Source: Streptosporangium violaceochromogenes (GTDB taxonomy: Bacteria > Actinomycetota > Actinomycetes > Streptosporangiales > Streptosporangiaceae). Taken from it: a DNA stretch of 64,000 nucleotides. Below, one piece after another: positions 1-8,393 of this stretch. The notes beneath the pieces are model-generated. The model had not been told where the DNA came from. It made no database searches and saw only the letters and a program-made list of their open reading frames with translations. How positions within the stretch are numbered: position 1 is the stretch's first letter; every line of letters starts with the position of its first letter. The position numbers and the translations under genes were made by a program. Location: contig NZ_BNBB01000020.1 of NCBI RefSeq assembly GCF_014654615.1, forward strand, positions 31,267-95,266. The letters are read 5' to 3'.

Positions 1-2
1 GA

Positions 3-794
3 ATGGACGCCCGGCTGACCGGCCGTGCGCTCGCCGCCCTGGCGGGGTGGCACTTCACCAAGATCTCCAAGATCGAGCATGGCCACACCATGCCGACCGA
101 GGTGGACCTGGAACTGTGGTGTTTCCACTGCCGGGCCCAGAGCGAACTTCCAGATCTGATAGCCACAGTTCGGACCATCGAGAAGATGTATGCGGAGATA
201 CGGCGCCTAATGCGCTCGGGCACGGCCCGATACCAGCGCGAACTCCTCGACGAGCGCGCCAAGAGCCACCGGCTGCGCACCTTCCAGATCTCCCTCATCC
301 CCGGTGACCTCCAGACGCGCGAGTACACCACGGAGATCCTGACGGACGCGGCCAGAATGCTCGGACACCCCGCCGACATCGAGGCCAGTGTGGCCAGCAG
401 AGCGGAGCGGGCGCGGCTCATGCGCTCCGGCAAACGGCTCTACCACATCCTCCTGTGCGAGAACGTCCTGCGGTCGGGGGTCGTCTCCCCCGCCACGATG
501 CGGGGGCAGCTGACCCATCTGACCACGCTGTTCTCACTGCCGTCGGTACATCTGGGGATCATCCCGAACAGGGCCAGGTTCTACATGCCCATGTGCGCCT
601 TCTGGATCTTCGATGACAGGCACGCGGAGGTGGAGACGTTCTCCGCGATCATCAAGATCACCCAGCCGCGCGAGATCGGGGTGTACGCGAAGATCTTCGA
701 CCACTACGCCGGGACCGCCCTGTACGGCCAGGAGGCGAGGGCGCTGGTGATGAAAGCTCTTCATGATTTGGAGCAACATGGGGAAACCTCGTAG
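3..794 (+). CDS. DUF5753-type helix-turn-helix regulator (5' end outside window)
   Basis: This is the larger part of an XRE-like transcription factor of the helix-turn-helix plus DUF5753 family, which is abundant in mycelial actinomycetes and often sits beside small partner genes. The first visible residues carry the second half of the helix-turn-helix (LAGWHFTKISKIEHG), matching the usual pattern in which 'TKISKIE' is the recognition helix. The first 20-25 residues of such proteins, holding the first helix, are missing, so the first visible ATG is probably internal and the gene begins before base 1. The rest, about residues 85-260, is the DUF5753 ligand-like domain (for example LIPGDLQTREYT, then GIIPNRARFYMPMCAFWIFDD). 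A small unknown gene follows 34 bases downstream on the same strand. The family is clear; the regulated targets are unknown. Confidence 0.85.
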   Translation: MDARLTGRALAALAGWHFTKISKIEHGHTMPTEVDLELWCFHCRAQSELPDLIATVRTIEKMYAEIRRLMRSGTARYQRELLDERAKSHRLRTFQISLIPGDLQTREYTTEILTDAARMLGHPADIEASVASRAERARLMRSGKRLYHILLCENVLRSGVVSPATMRGQLTHLTTLFSLPSVHLGIIPNRARFYMPMCAFWIFDDRHAEVETFSAIIKITQPREIGVYAKIFDHYAGTALYGQEARALVMKALHDLEQHGETS

Positions 795-828
795 TCCGAC
801 GGTCTACCTTGCTTTTACCGTCTGATTT

Positions 829-1287
829 ATGGCTTTTGGACAGACAGCAACGCCCCCCCACACGAAGGTCCAGGAGGACGACGGGATCACCGAATCCACG
901 GCCGAGCAGCATGACCTGGCTCTGGCCGCGGTACAGCGACTGCTGAAGGCACGCGGGGTCCGCACCCGGTGCCTTCACAGAATCAACCTCAAGCTGTTCG
1001 GTGACGGTAGACCGTTCCCATTGGGAGAGCGCAGGCGATACGTCCCCGAGCTGGTCGTTCACGACGGCACCGGCCGGGCGGACACCGTGGTGTCCGTGGA
1101 CAGGAACTCCGGCCGCTACCTCGTCTCCCGGCCCTCGGCGGGGGCCGAGAGCCGGGCCGTGGAGGCCGGCCAGCCCCAGGTGGTCGCGGACATGGTGCTC
1201 ACGGCCCTGTCCTCGGCGCCCACGGCGTCCCCGATATCCCAGAGGCCCTCGGCGGCCCAGGAGTCCCCGGCGGACGACACGCAATGA
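829..1287 (+). CDS. Conserved-looking hypothetical protein, 152 aa
   Basis: I do not recognise this family. The protein is soluble, with no signal peptide or membrane segment. Its core (about residues 25-95) reads as an alpha/beta domain, with an N-terminal helix rich in Leu and Arg followed by strands (YVPELVVHD, DTVVSVDRNSGRYLVSRP), and the tail is low-complexity Ala/Ser/Pro. It lies 34 bases after the DUF5753 regulator on the same strand, so co-transcription is plausible, and such regulators often have a small dedicated partner. No convincing ribosome binding site precedes the ATG at 829, so the start is uncertain. Function is unknown. Confidence 0.55.
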   Translation: MAFGQTATPPHTKVQEDDGITESTAEQHDLALAAVQRLLKARGVRTRCLHRINLKLFGDGRPFPLGERRRYVPELVVHDGTGRADTVVSVDRNSGRYLVSRPSAGAESRAVEAGQPQVVADMVLTALSSAPTASPISQRPSAAQESPADDTQ

Positions 1288-1717
1288 TCGGGCGACACCC
1301 CGGCACCGGCTCCGGCCGTCCCGGCGGGCCCCGTTCCACCGTTCCACCGAGCGCACGTGTCTCCCCCGGCAGGTTCGCGACCGCCGTTCCGTGATCCGGA
1401 CGCGGTGCGAACGAGCGGCCGGCGACGGCCCGACCGGCCGTACGGCCCGGCCCCCACTCGCGGCGGCGGCCTTCCCGCCTCCTCCCGCACCTCCCTGTCC
1501 CTGCCCCTCCCCCGCGCCTTCGCCCCTCGTGACCCGGGCGGCACCGCGCGGGCGACGCCTCTCTTTCCCTCGCCTCCACCGGCCTCCTCGAAGCCTCATG
1601 GAACGCCTCCGGCCAGGGCGGGCGGTCGGCGCGTGTTGAGTTCCCAGTGTTCCGCAAGCGTGGAGACGTACTTCCAGACCCGTCATGAAACCGTTGAAGT
1701 GTCTGGAGCCCCTCCCC
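1288..1717. other. Non-coding gap
   Basis: About 430 bases separate the hypothetical gene from a possible small secreted-peptide gene. The stretch is C-rich on the plus strand and open in several frames, but the translations are Arg/Pro-rich with no domain. I see no promoter, RNA gene or clear hairpin that I would defend. Confidence 0.5.
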
Positions 1718-1894
1718 ATGCGTACCGGTCTTCGCGTCCTGCTCGGCCTGACCGCCGTCGCGGCGCTCACCCTCGGCGTCCCGGCCACGGCCACGACCGA
1801 CCCCTCGGTCTGGAGATGGGGACCGATCCACTCCGCCGACGGCCACGCCGTGGCCGGGGGAAGGGTCGCGGCCGGCTACACCCAGGGCGGTTGA
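1718..1894 (+). CDS. Possible small exported peptide, 58 aa
   Basis: Starting at the ATG at 1718, the product has a textbook signal peptide: a short basic start (MRTGLRVLL), a hydrophobic core (GLTAVAALTLGV) and an Ala-X-Ala type cleavage region (PATATT). A mature peptide of about 30 residues would remain, with the notable stretch SVWRWGPIHSADGHAVAGG. A GGAG sequence lies about 10 bases upstream of this ATG. An alternative ATG at 1685 would add 11 residues that spoil the signal peptide. The gene stands alone between two unrelated units. Its function is unknown, and a gene this small could be spurious, although the signal-peptide grammar is good. Confidence 0.45.
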   Translation: MRTGLRVLLGLTAVAALTLGVPATATTDPSVWRWGPIHSADGHAVAGGRVAAGYTQGG

Positions 1895-2045
1895 CCGGCC
1901 CATTCCCACCGGTTCGCCGGAGGTGCCGCGCGGGGCGCCTCCGGCGGGCCGGTGCACCCGGCCCCCTCGGCCGGAAACAGCCGGAAACGAACGGAAAACA
2001 ATCGGCACCGGCCACCACTGCGGCGACCGGCACGATCCCTCCCCC

Positions 2046-3941
2046 TCAGCGGCCGGCGCCCCTGGCCGTCGCGATCGCCACGACGAACCGGCGGTAGCGG
2101 GACAGCTCGTCGTCCACCGGAGCCAGTACGAGCTCGCGGGCGACCCGTTCCACACCCGCGTGAAGCGCCCTCGCCGCCCCACGGGCCCGGCGGCGGCCAC
2201 CGACCCGGGCCGCCACCCGGCACAGCAGCGCGAGCGCCGGCCCGGCGAGGACGCCGCCGACCAGCAGCGCGGTGGGCCACGGCACCTCCCCCCAGGTGGG
2301 CAGGTACGGCGGCGGCAGCCGCAGATAGTCCAGGCCGAGCAGGCCGAGCAGCCACAGCCCGCCGACCAGCGCGGTCGCGAACACCAGCCACTGCGCCGCA
2401 CCGGCCACCCGCCACCACAGGGGACGGCCGGAGGCGCCGAGCGGGGCGGTGGCCACCGCACGGTCGAGGCCGTCCTCCAGATCGTCCCCGCGCGAGCGGG
2501 CGGCCCGCCGTACGGCCGCCGCCCACGGCCCGGGAAGCCCCTCCGACGCGACCCCCGCCACCTCCCGCAGCGCGGTGTCCATCGTGGAGCGCCGCACGGC
2601 GGTCGTAGCCGGGATCGAGGTCCGTCCCACGGGTTCTTCGGACCCGCGGCCTCGGGGGGCCGAAAGCCGCAGACGGCGGAGCGGATCGGGCCGAAGGCCG
2701 CGGATCCACCGGGTCGGCGGCCAGCCGGTGGCGGCGATGGAGCGGTGCCGGTGGGCCCTGGCCACCGCCTCCACGACGACCGGCACCCCCGCCGCCTCCG
2801 ACAGCGCGGCGGTCAGCGGCCCGGCGAGGCCGTCCGGGGTGTGTCCTGCGGCCATGCCTGCCCCGGGACCTGTTCCGGGACCTGCCTCAGGACCTGCCCC
2901 GGCGCTTGCCTCCGGGCCTGGTCCGGGGCCTGTTCCGGGACCGGGCGAGGGTGCCGGGCCGGAGACGGGTACGCCGACGGAGGACCTGGCCAGCGCGTCG
3001 GCGGCCGTTCCGGCGTCGGCGGCCAGGCGGGCGGCCCAGGAGCGCCGGCCGACGACCCGGGAGGCGAACAGGGAACGCAGCCCGGCGACGCCGGCTCCGG
3101 TGCGCGCCGAGACCCCCGCCAGTGGCACTCCGGCCAGGCCGTCCTCGTCGAGGAGGCGCCGCAGGTCGTCCAGGCAGCGCTCCGCCGCGGCCGGGGAGAG
3201 GCGGTCGATCTGGTTGAGCACGACGACCGTGACGTCCCGGTGCCGGGCCAGCGGCCGCAGATAGCGCTCGTGCACGGCCGCGTCGGCGTATTTCTGCGGG
3301 TCGAGCACCCACACCAGGACGTCGACGAGCTCGACCAGCCGGTCGACCTCCAGGCGATGCGACAGTTCGATCGAGTCGTGGTCGGGCAGGTCGAGGAGGA
3401 TCAGCCCGGCCGGGTCCCCATCCGGCCAGGCGGCCCAGGCGGCACGGTCAAGGGCGGCACGGTCAGGGGCGGCACGGTCAGGGGCGGCACGGTCAGGGGC
3501 GGCACGGTCAAGGGCGGCACGGTCAAGGGCGGCACGGTCAAGGGCGGCACGGTCAGGGGCGGCGGCACGGCCGGGGGCGGCGCGCGGCACCTCGTGGCGG
3601 CGGGGCACCCGCAGCCAGTCGAGCAACGGCCCGGCCCCCGCGCCCTCCCAGAGCGCGGCCTGCGCGGCCGAGGTGGTCGGGCGGGTGACCCCGACCTCGG
3701 CCAGGGAGGTGCCCGACAGCAGGTTGAACAGCGAGGACTTGCCGCTTCCCGTGGCCCCGGCCAGCGCGATCACGGTGTGGTCGACCGACAGGCTCCTCCG
3801 TGCCCCGGCGCGGGAGACGGTCGCGCGGGCTCGGGCGACCGCGTCCGCGTCCAGCCGCCCGTCGGCCAGGTCGGCGGCCTCGGCCAGCCCCTCCAGCCGG
3901 TCGTCCAGGGAGGGACCGTTCGCGCGGCGCAGCAGCCTCAT
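2046..3941 (-). CDS. Dynamin-like/YfjP-type membrane GTPase, second gene of pair
   Basis: This is a large membrane-associated GTPase of 631 aa. The G domain is complete: G1/Walker A GATGSGKS (residues 62-69), G3 DLPD (184-187), G4 NQID (243-246) and an SAR-type G5 near residue 277. The C-terminal third has two hydrophobic segments (QWLVFATALVGGLWLLGLLG, then ALLVGGVLAGPALALLCRV), suggesting membrane anchoring like bacterial dynamin-related proteins. Two low-complexity regions stand out: eight copies of a DRAA(L/P) pentapeptide at residues 129-168, between switch I and G3, and a Gly/Pro/Ala-rich linker near 340-370. The start overlaps the stop of the upstream GTPase by four bases (ATGA), so the two are translationally coupled, as paired bacterial dynamins often are. 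The process served is not known; membrane remodelling or septation is the usual suggestion for the family. Confidence 0.8.
   Translation of the reverse strand: MRLLRRANGPSLDDRLEGLAEAADLADGRLDADAVARARATVSRAGARRSLSVDHTVIALAGATGSGKSSLFNLLSGTSLAEVGVTRPTTSAAQAALWEGAGAGPLLDWLRVPRRHEVPRAAPGRAAAPDRAALDRAALDRAALDRAAPDRAAPDRAAPDRAALDRAAWAAWPDGDPAGLILLDLPDHDSIELSHRLEVDRLVELVDVLVWVLDPQKYADAAVHERYLRPLARHRDVTVVVLNQIDRLSPAAAERCLDDLRRLLDEDGLAGVPLAGVSARTGAGVAGLRSLFASRVVGRRSWAARLAADAGTAADALARSSVGVPVSGPAPSPGPGTGPGPGPEASAGAGPEAGPGTGPGAGMAAGHTPDGLAGPLTAALSEAAGVPVVVEAVARAHRHRSIAATGWPPTRWIRGLRPDPLRRLRLSAPRGRGSEEPVGRTSIPATTAVRRSTMDTALREVAGVASEGLPGPWAAAVRRAARSRGDDLEDGLDRAVATAPLGASGRPLWWRVAGAAQWLVFATALVGGLWLLGLLGLDYLRLPPPYLPTWGEVPWPTALLVGGVLAGPALALLCRVAARVGGRRRARGAARALHAGVERVARELVLAPVDDELSRYRRFVVAIATARGAGR
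3441..3560 (-). repeat. 15-bp tandem repeat inside GTPase gene, 8 units
   Basis: Eight 15-base units (plus-strand core ggcacggtca followed by aggg or gggg and c) run in perfect register, with single-base A/G variation. They encode the pentapeptide DRAAL or DRAAP and are followed by a decayed ninth unit. The repeat keeps the reading frame and sits in the G domain loop before G3. Confidence 0.95.
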
Positions 3942-5764
3942 CGCGTGTCCTCCTCCCGACCGGCCTCCCCGCCGGCCTTGCCTTCTCCTTCTCCGCCGGC
4001 CTCCCCGCCGGCCGTGGGGCGCAGGGCAGCCGTGGGGCCGGGGACGGAGAGTTCGCGGCGGTGCTCCCCCACGGCGCGCGCCGCGGCGCGCAGGGCCGCG
4101 GCGGCGCCCTCGGGGGGCACGGCGGCGTCGAGGAGGGCGGTGAAGCGGACGGCCTCGGTGTCGAGGAGGTCGGCGACGCGGGCCCGCAGGTCCGTCCGGG
4201 CCTTGACGGTGAGGGTGCGGACGGCCTGGTCGCCGAAGACCGCCTCCAGGAGCTTCTGGCTCAGCACGCCGGTGCCCCCGGCGATGCCGACCTCGATCCC
4301 GGTCAGGCCGCCGGTGGAGGCGAACACCGCGAGCATCAGCAGCAGCCCGGCGCCGTTCACACCGTAGGAGGTGATCCGGGCGGCGGCCCGCCTGTCCGCG
4401 CCCTCCTCACGGACCAGGTCGAGCACATGCCCCTGCCAGGCGCGGACCGCCGTCCCCACCCGCGCGGGCAGGTCGGCCGAGGCCCGGCCGAGCCGTCCGG
4501 CCGCCGCGATCCCGGTCTCCTCCAGCAGGGCGCGCCCCGGCGAGCGGGCCGACCACGCCTCGAAGGCCCGCTCGGCGGCGCCGTCGGCCGAGGCCCGGAT
4601 CAGCGCCTCCACCCCGCTCTCCAGCGCCACACGCAGCCCGCTTTCGGGCGCGGGCCGCCCGGTGAACAGCGCCACCACCCGGTCCCGGAGCCGGCCGACC
4701 CTGCTCTCCAGGGAGCGCATGAGATCACCGGTGCCGACGAAGTCCTGCCAGCGGGCCAGCACCTCCCCCCGGAGCAGCGAGCCGTCCAGCATGCCCTCGT
4801 CGAAGGCGGCCAGCCCCGCCGTGTAGGCGACGCCCACCACCGAGCGGAGCTCCTCGGCCACGGTGTGCTGACGGTCCACGGCGTCGGCGAGGCGGGGGAG
4901 ACGGACGGTGAGACTCTCCAGCGCACCCGACAGCGTCCGGCGTACCACCTCGGCGCGGGCCCGCCCGTCGGCCGCGATGCCGTTCAGCCAGTCGGCGACG
5001 GGCCGGACCGCCGTACGGGGAAGCCGTGCCCCCTCCTCGGGCAGCGCCAGCTCCGGCACCTCGAACAGGGGTGTCCCGCCCAGGCCGTTGGCCTCAAGCA
5101 GCCTGTTCAGATCCTCGCGGACCACGCCCAGCGCCTCCGGCGGGACCCGCGACAGGATGACGGCCAGGGCCGTGCTTCTCTCCCTCGCCTGACGGAGGAA
5201 ACCCCAGGGCACCTCGTCGGCGTAGCGGGCGGCCGTGGTGGTGAACAACCACAGGTCGGCGGCGGCGAGGAGCTGCGCGGCCAGCTCGCGGTTGGCGGTG
5301 ACGACCGAGTCGATGTCCGGCGCGTCGAGCAGGGCCAGCCCCGGCGACAGGGACGGCACGGTGACCACCCGGAGCGTGCCGGGCTCACCGCGGGAGGCCC
5401 CTGTGACGCGGGGAAGGCCGGGAAGGACGTGCCCACCGGCGAACCACTCCCGGTCGGCGGGGCCGGTGATCAGGGTGGGGGTGAGCGTGGTGGGCCGCAG
5501 CACGCCGGGCTCGCAGACGTCCGCGCCGACGACGGAGTTGACCAGGGTGGACTTGCCCGCCCCCGTGGAGCCTCCGACGACGGCGAGCAGCGGGGCGTCG
5601 ATCGAGCTCAGGCGGGGGAGGAGATAGTCGTCGAGCTGACCGGTCAGCTCGCGCAGCGCCCGGCGATCGGCGCCGGCGTCACCGGTCGCCAGGGGGAACA
5701 GGTCGTGGTCGAGGTGGCGGCGCATCTCGCGCAACGCCCCGAGCAGACCCTCGATCCGGCTCAT
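3938..5764 (-). CDS. Dynamin-like GTPase, first gene of pair
   Basis: This 608-aa protein has an N-terminal helical segment, a GTPase domain with Walker A GGSTGAGKS (residues 64-72), a DAPD G3 motif (147-150) and a long helical region. A hydrophobic segment follows near residues 480-530 (NGAGLLLMLAVFASTGGLTG). A charged Gly/Glu/Lys-rich tail ends the protein. The layout matches bacterial dynamin-family proteins that bind membranes through the middle or C-terminal region. The gene is the promoter-proximal member of a two-gene unit and overlaps its partner by four bases, so the two proteins probably form a heteromer. The G4 motif is not a clean (N/T)KxD, which is common in this group. The role is inferred from family only. 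Confidence 0.8.
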   Translation of the reverse strand: MSRIEGLLGALREMRRHLDHDLFPLATGDAGADRRALRELTGQLDDYLLPRLSSIDAPLLAVVGGSTGAGKSTLVNSVVGADVCEPGVLRPTTLTPTLITGPADREWFAGGHVLPGLPRVTGASRGEPGTLRVVTVPSLSPGLALLDAPDIDSVVTANRELAAQLLAAADLWLFTTTAARYADEVPWGFLRQARERSTALAVILSRVPPEALGVVREDLNRLLEANGLGGTPLFEVPELALPEEGARLPRTAVRPVADWLNGIAADGRARAEVVRRTLSGALESLTVRLPRLADAVDRQHTVAEELRSVVGVAYTAGLAAFDEGMLDGSLLRGEVLARWQDFVGTGDLMRSLESRVGRLRDRVVALFTGRPAPESGLRVALESGVEALIRASADGAAERAFEAWSARSPGRALLEETGIAAAGRLGRASADLPARVGTAVRAWQGHVLDLVREEGADRRAAARITSYGVNGAGLLLMLAVFASTGGLTGIEVGIAGGTGVLSQKLLEAVFGDQAVRTLTVKARTDLRARVADLLDTEAVRFTALLDAAVPPEGAAAALRAAARAVGEHRRELSVPGPTAALRPTAGGEAGGEGEGKAGGEAGREEDTR

Positions 5765-6022
5765 AGGGCGATCCTTCCCGAGGGAAAGGGCCCTAGACGT
5801 GTTTCGCCCCGCCTCCCGGCCGGATCACGGGGGCGAATCCGGCCGAGGGCGGGGCCTTGTCCCGGGATCACGCGGAGTCCGTGGTGTCGGCTCGTCTCCC
5901 CCGCAGCAGGAGGCGAACCCGGACCCGCGGTGCGATCCCGGGATGATCGGGGTCACGCGCTGTCCATTGGAGCAGCCGAAGCTCAGCGCCAGATCAGACA
6001 AACCTGAAAGTCCCCTGAAGAT

Positions 6023-6739
6023 TCAACCATTGTAGGGAGACCTAAGGACATACCCGACACCTCGCAGGGTGTGGATGAGACGCGGCTCGACCATGTCGAC
6101 CTTGCGGCGGAGGTAGGAGACGTAGGACTCGACGACTCCGGCGTCACCCCCGAAGTCGTAGTTCCAGACGTGGTCCAGGATCTGCGCCTTGGACAGCACG
6201 CGGCCGCTGTTGACCATGAAATAGTGCAGCAGCTTGAACTCGGTGGGCGACAGCCGTATCTGCCTGCCGGAACGCCACACCTGGTGCGCCTCCTCGTCCA
6301 GCTCCAGGTCACCGACCTTCAGTCTCGCGGGAAGGTCGAGGTCGCCCCGCGTACGGCGCAGCACGGCCCGGATCCGGGCGAGCATCTCCTCCAGGCTGAA
6401 CGGCTTGGTCACGTAGTCGTCGGCCACGCGCAGCCCGGCGACCTTGTCGTCGACGGCGTCCCGCGCGGTCAGGAAGATCACGGGGATCTGCCCGTCCAGC
6501 CCCTTCAGCCGCCCGGCCACGGCGAACCCGTCCATGTCCGGCAGCATCACGTCCAGCACGACAAGATCCGGACGGAGCCGCTCGGCGAAGTGCACGGCCT
6601 CGCGCCCGTCCGCCGCGGTCACCACCTCGAAGCCGAACCTGCGCAGACTGACCGCGAGCAGCTCGCGGATGTTCGGCTCGTCGTCCACGACCAGCAATCT
6701 GGCCTCGTGTCTGTCCAGCACACCACGAGGCTGGACCAT
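6023..6739 (-). CDS. OmpR/PhoB-type response regulator, diverged copy without its own kinase
   Basis: The receiver domain (about residues 14-125) has the acidic pair DDE, phospho-acceptor D63 in VLDVMLPDMD, switch T91 and conserved K112 (YVTKPF). A winged-helix DNA-binding domain follows (about 135-236). It is very similar to the regulator at 8393-9118 and probably arose by tandem duplication. One residue is missing in the loop before the conserved lysine: this copy reads GLRVADDYVTKPF where the sister reads GLTVGGDDYVTKPF, so the D63-to-K distance is 49 rather than 50. The gene lies 247 bases beyond the histidine kinase gene and has no kinase of its own. The initiator ATG at 6739 has only a weak CAGGGG-like site; a GTG a few codons inside is possible. 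Confidence 0.88.
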   Translation of the reverse strand: MVQPRGVLDRHEARLLVVDDEPNIRELLAVSLRRFGFEVVTAADGREAVHFAERLRPDLVVLDVMLPDMDGFAVAGRLKGLDGQIPVIFLTARDAVDDKVAGLRVADDYVTKPFSLEEMLARIRAVLRRTRGDLDLPARLKVGDLELDEEAHQVWRSGRQIRLSPTEFKLLHYFMVNSGRVLSKAQILDHVWNYDFGGDAGVVESYVSYLRRKVDMVEPRLIHTLRGVGYVLRSPYNG

Positions 6740-6872
6740 GCCCCTGGAACGGGGCTCAGCTCAGGCTGAACGTTTCCTGAAAACCACCGATCTTTCCTCC
6801 TGCCCGATTTCAGGCAGAATCGCGCCGATCCCCGGCCCCGCGGACACCGCCTGCCCCGCCCCGGCACGGACC

Positions 6873-6920
6873 GGCAACGGCAACGGCAGCGGCAGCGGCA
6901 GCGGCAGCGGCAGCGGCAAC
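6873..6920. repeat. 6-bp tandem repeat (ggcagc/ggcaac), 8 units
   Basis: Eight hexamers (ggcaac twice, ggcagc five times, ggcaac once) fill part of the spacer between the sensor kinase gene and the diverged response regulator. No gene on either strand convincingly uses it. It may be replication slippage in a non-coding spacer, and it lies in the probable promoter or leader region of the downstream regulator. Confidence 0.9.
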
Positions 6921-6986
6921 AGGACGTCCGGAAGGGACGCGCCCTTGACTTCCTCCCCACCCCCGAAGGCGGAGGATTCCGGTGAA

Positions 6987-8393
6987 TCAGGCGGACTCGG
7001 GGGCGAGGGGAAGAACCACCCGGAACGTCGCCCCCTTGCCGTGGTCCGACTCGACCGCGACGGTGCCCCCGTGGGCCTCGACCATGGCGGCCACGATGGC
7101 GAGCCCGAGGCCGTTGCCCCCGCTCTCGGGCGCGCTCCGCCCCCGAGAGGAGTCGACGCGGTAGAACCGCTCGAAGACCCGTTCGCGCTGCTCCCCGGTG
7201 AGCCCCGGCCCCTCGTCGGCCACCTCCACGACGACCGCGCCCTCCCGGGCCGAGAGCGTCACCCGCACGGGCGTGCCGTCCGGGGTGTGGGTGAGCGCGT
7301 TCGTCATGAGGTTGCCCACGACCTGGCGGAGCCGTACCTCGTCTCCCTGGACGATGAGGGCGGCGCCGTCCACCGACAGGGTGATCTCGCGGGCGGGGGC
7401 GAGGATGCGGGCGTCGTGCACGGCGTCGGCGGCGATGGCGATCATGTCCACCGGGCGCATGGCCATCGGCCGCTGCCGGTCCATCCGGGCGAGCATCAGC
7501 AGATCGTCCACCAGCAGGCCCATCCGCGTCGCCTCCGACTCCACCCGGCGCATCAGCGGCGCGGGGTCGACGTCGGGCGCCTGGCGGTAGAACTCGGCGA
7601 AGCCCCGGATCGACGTCAGCGGCGTGCGCAGCTCGTGGGAGGCGTCGGCGACGAACCGGCGCATGCGCTCCTCGGAGCGGCGGGCCGCCGCCTCGGACTC
7701 CGACCGGGCCTGGAAGGCGGTCTCGATCTGGGCCAGCATGCCGTTCAGCGACCGGCCCAGGCGTCCCACCTCGGTGCCCGGGTCGGCGTCGGGGACGCGG
7801 CGGCTCAGGTCTCCGGCCGCGATGGCCTGGGCGGTGCGCTCGATCTCCTCAAGGGGGCGCATGCTCCGCCGTATGATCGTCACCCCCGCCCCGGCGAGCA
7901 CCAGCATGAGCCCGCCGCCGCCGAGCAGTTCGACCAGCGCGAGCTGGCCGACGATCTGCCGGACCTCGGTCATGTCCACGGCCAGGACGATGGCGCCGCC
8001 CTGACCGTACGGGAGCCACCGGACCCGCCACTCGCCGCTCTCGAACGGCTCGCTTCCGGCCACCCGCCCCGGTGGCAGGCGCGGACCGGGCCTGCTCTCC
8101 ACGTCGACGCCGGTGATCGCGATGACGACCGCGCCGGCGGCGTCGCGGAGCTCCACCCTGAAGTCGGCGGGCAGCGGCTTGCCGGCCAGTGCGGCGGGAC
8201 CCCGCTGCAGACGGCGCAGCACCCCCTGATGGACCAGGTCCATCTGTCCGTCCGCCCGGTGGATCAGGTAGGCGCGCATGATGGAGACGCTGCCGATGCC
8301 GATGAGGGCGAGCGCGATGGTCAGCAGAATCAGGATGACGGCGATCAGCTTCACCCGCAGAGGGAGCCGACCGGCCCCGATCCCGGAGGGCAT
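6987..8393 (-). CDS. Two-component sensor histidine kinase (HAMP, EnvZ/PhoR-like)
   Basis: The 468-aa protein has a cytoplasmic start, TM1 (about residues 14-36), an extracytoplasmic sensor of about 115 residues, TM2 (about 153-174) and a HAMP linker (175-227). The dimerisation domain carries phospho-acceptor H253 (ASHELRTPLTSI). The ATPase domain has an N box (NLMTNALTHTP), a G1-like DEGPGL, an F box (FERFYR) and a G2 box (GGNGLGLAIV). The ATG at 8393 overlaps the stop of the upstream regulator gene as TGATG, giving tight translational coupling, which fixes the start. It is the cognate kinase for the regulator at 8393-9118. The signal sensed is unknown; the periplasmic domain shows no recognisable fold. 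Confidence 0.92.
   Translation of the reverse strand: MPSGIGAGRLPLRVKLIAVILILLTIALALIGIGSVSIMRAYLIHRADGQMDLVHQGVLRRLQRGPAALAGKPLPADFRVELRDAAGAVVIAITGVDVESRPGPRLPPGRVAGSEPFESGEWRVRWLPYGQGGAIVLAVDMTEVRQIVGQLALVELLGGGGLMLVLAGAGVTIIRRSMRPLEEIERTAQAIAAGDLSRRVPDADPGTEVGRLGRSLNGMLAQIETAFQARSESEAAARRSEERMRRFVADASHELRTPLTSIRGFAEFYRQAPDVDPAPLMRRVESEATRMGLLVDDLLMLARMDRQRPMAMRPVDMIAIAADAVHDARILAPAREITLSVDGAALIVQGDEVRLRQVVGNLMTNALTHTPDGTPVRVTLSAREGAVVVEVADEGPGLTGEQRERVFERFYRVDSSRGRSAPESGGNGLGLAIVAAMVEAHGGTVAVESDHGKGATFRVVLPLAPESA

Noticed and set aside
1923..4367. Long plus-strand frame over the dynamin genes
   Set aside because: It runs antisense to a clear GTPase with all G motifs; the product is repeats of Gly/Gln/Arg/Pro without a fold.
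6421..6460. Frameshift in the extra response regulator
   Set aside because: The missing sequence is exactly one codon and the frame continues through a full winged-helix domain, so it is a small deletion, not a frameshift or pseudogene.
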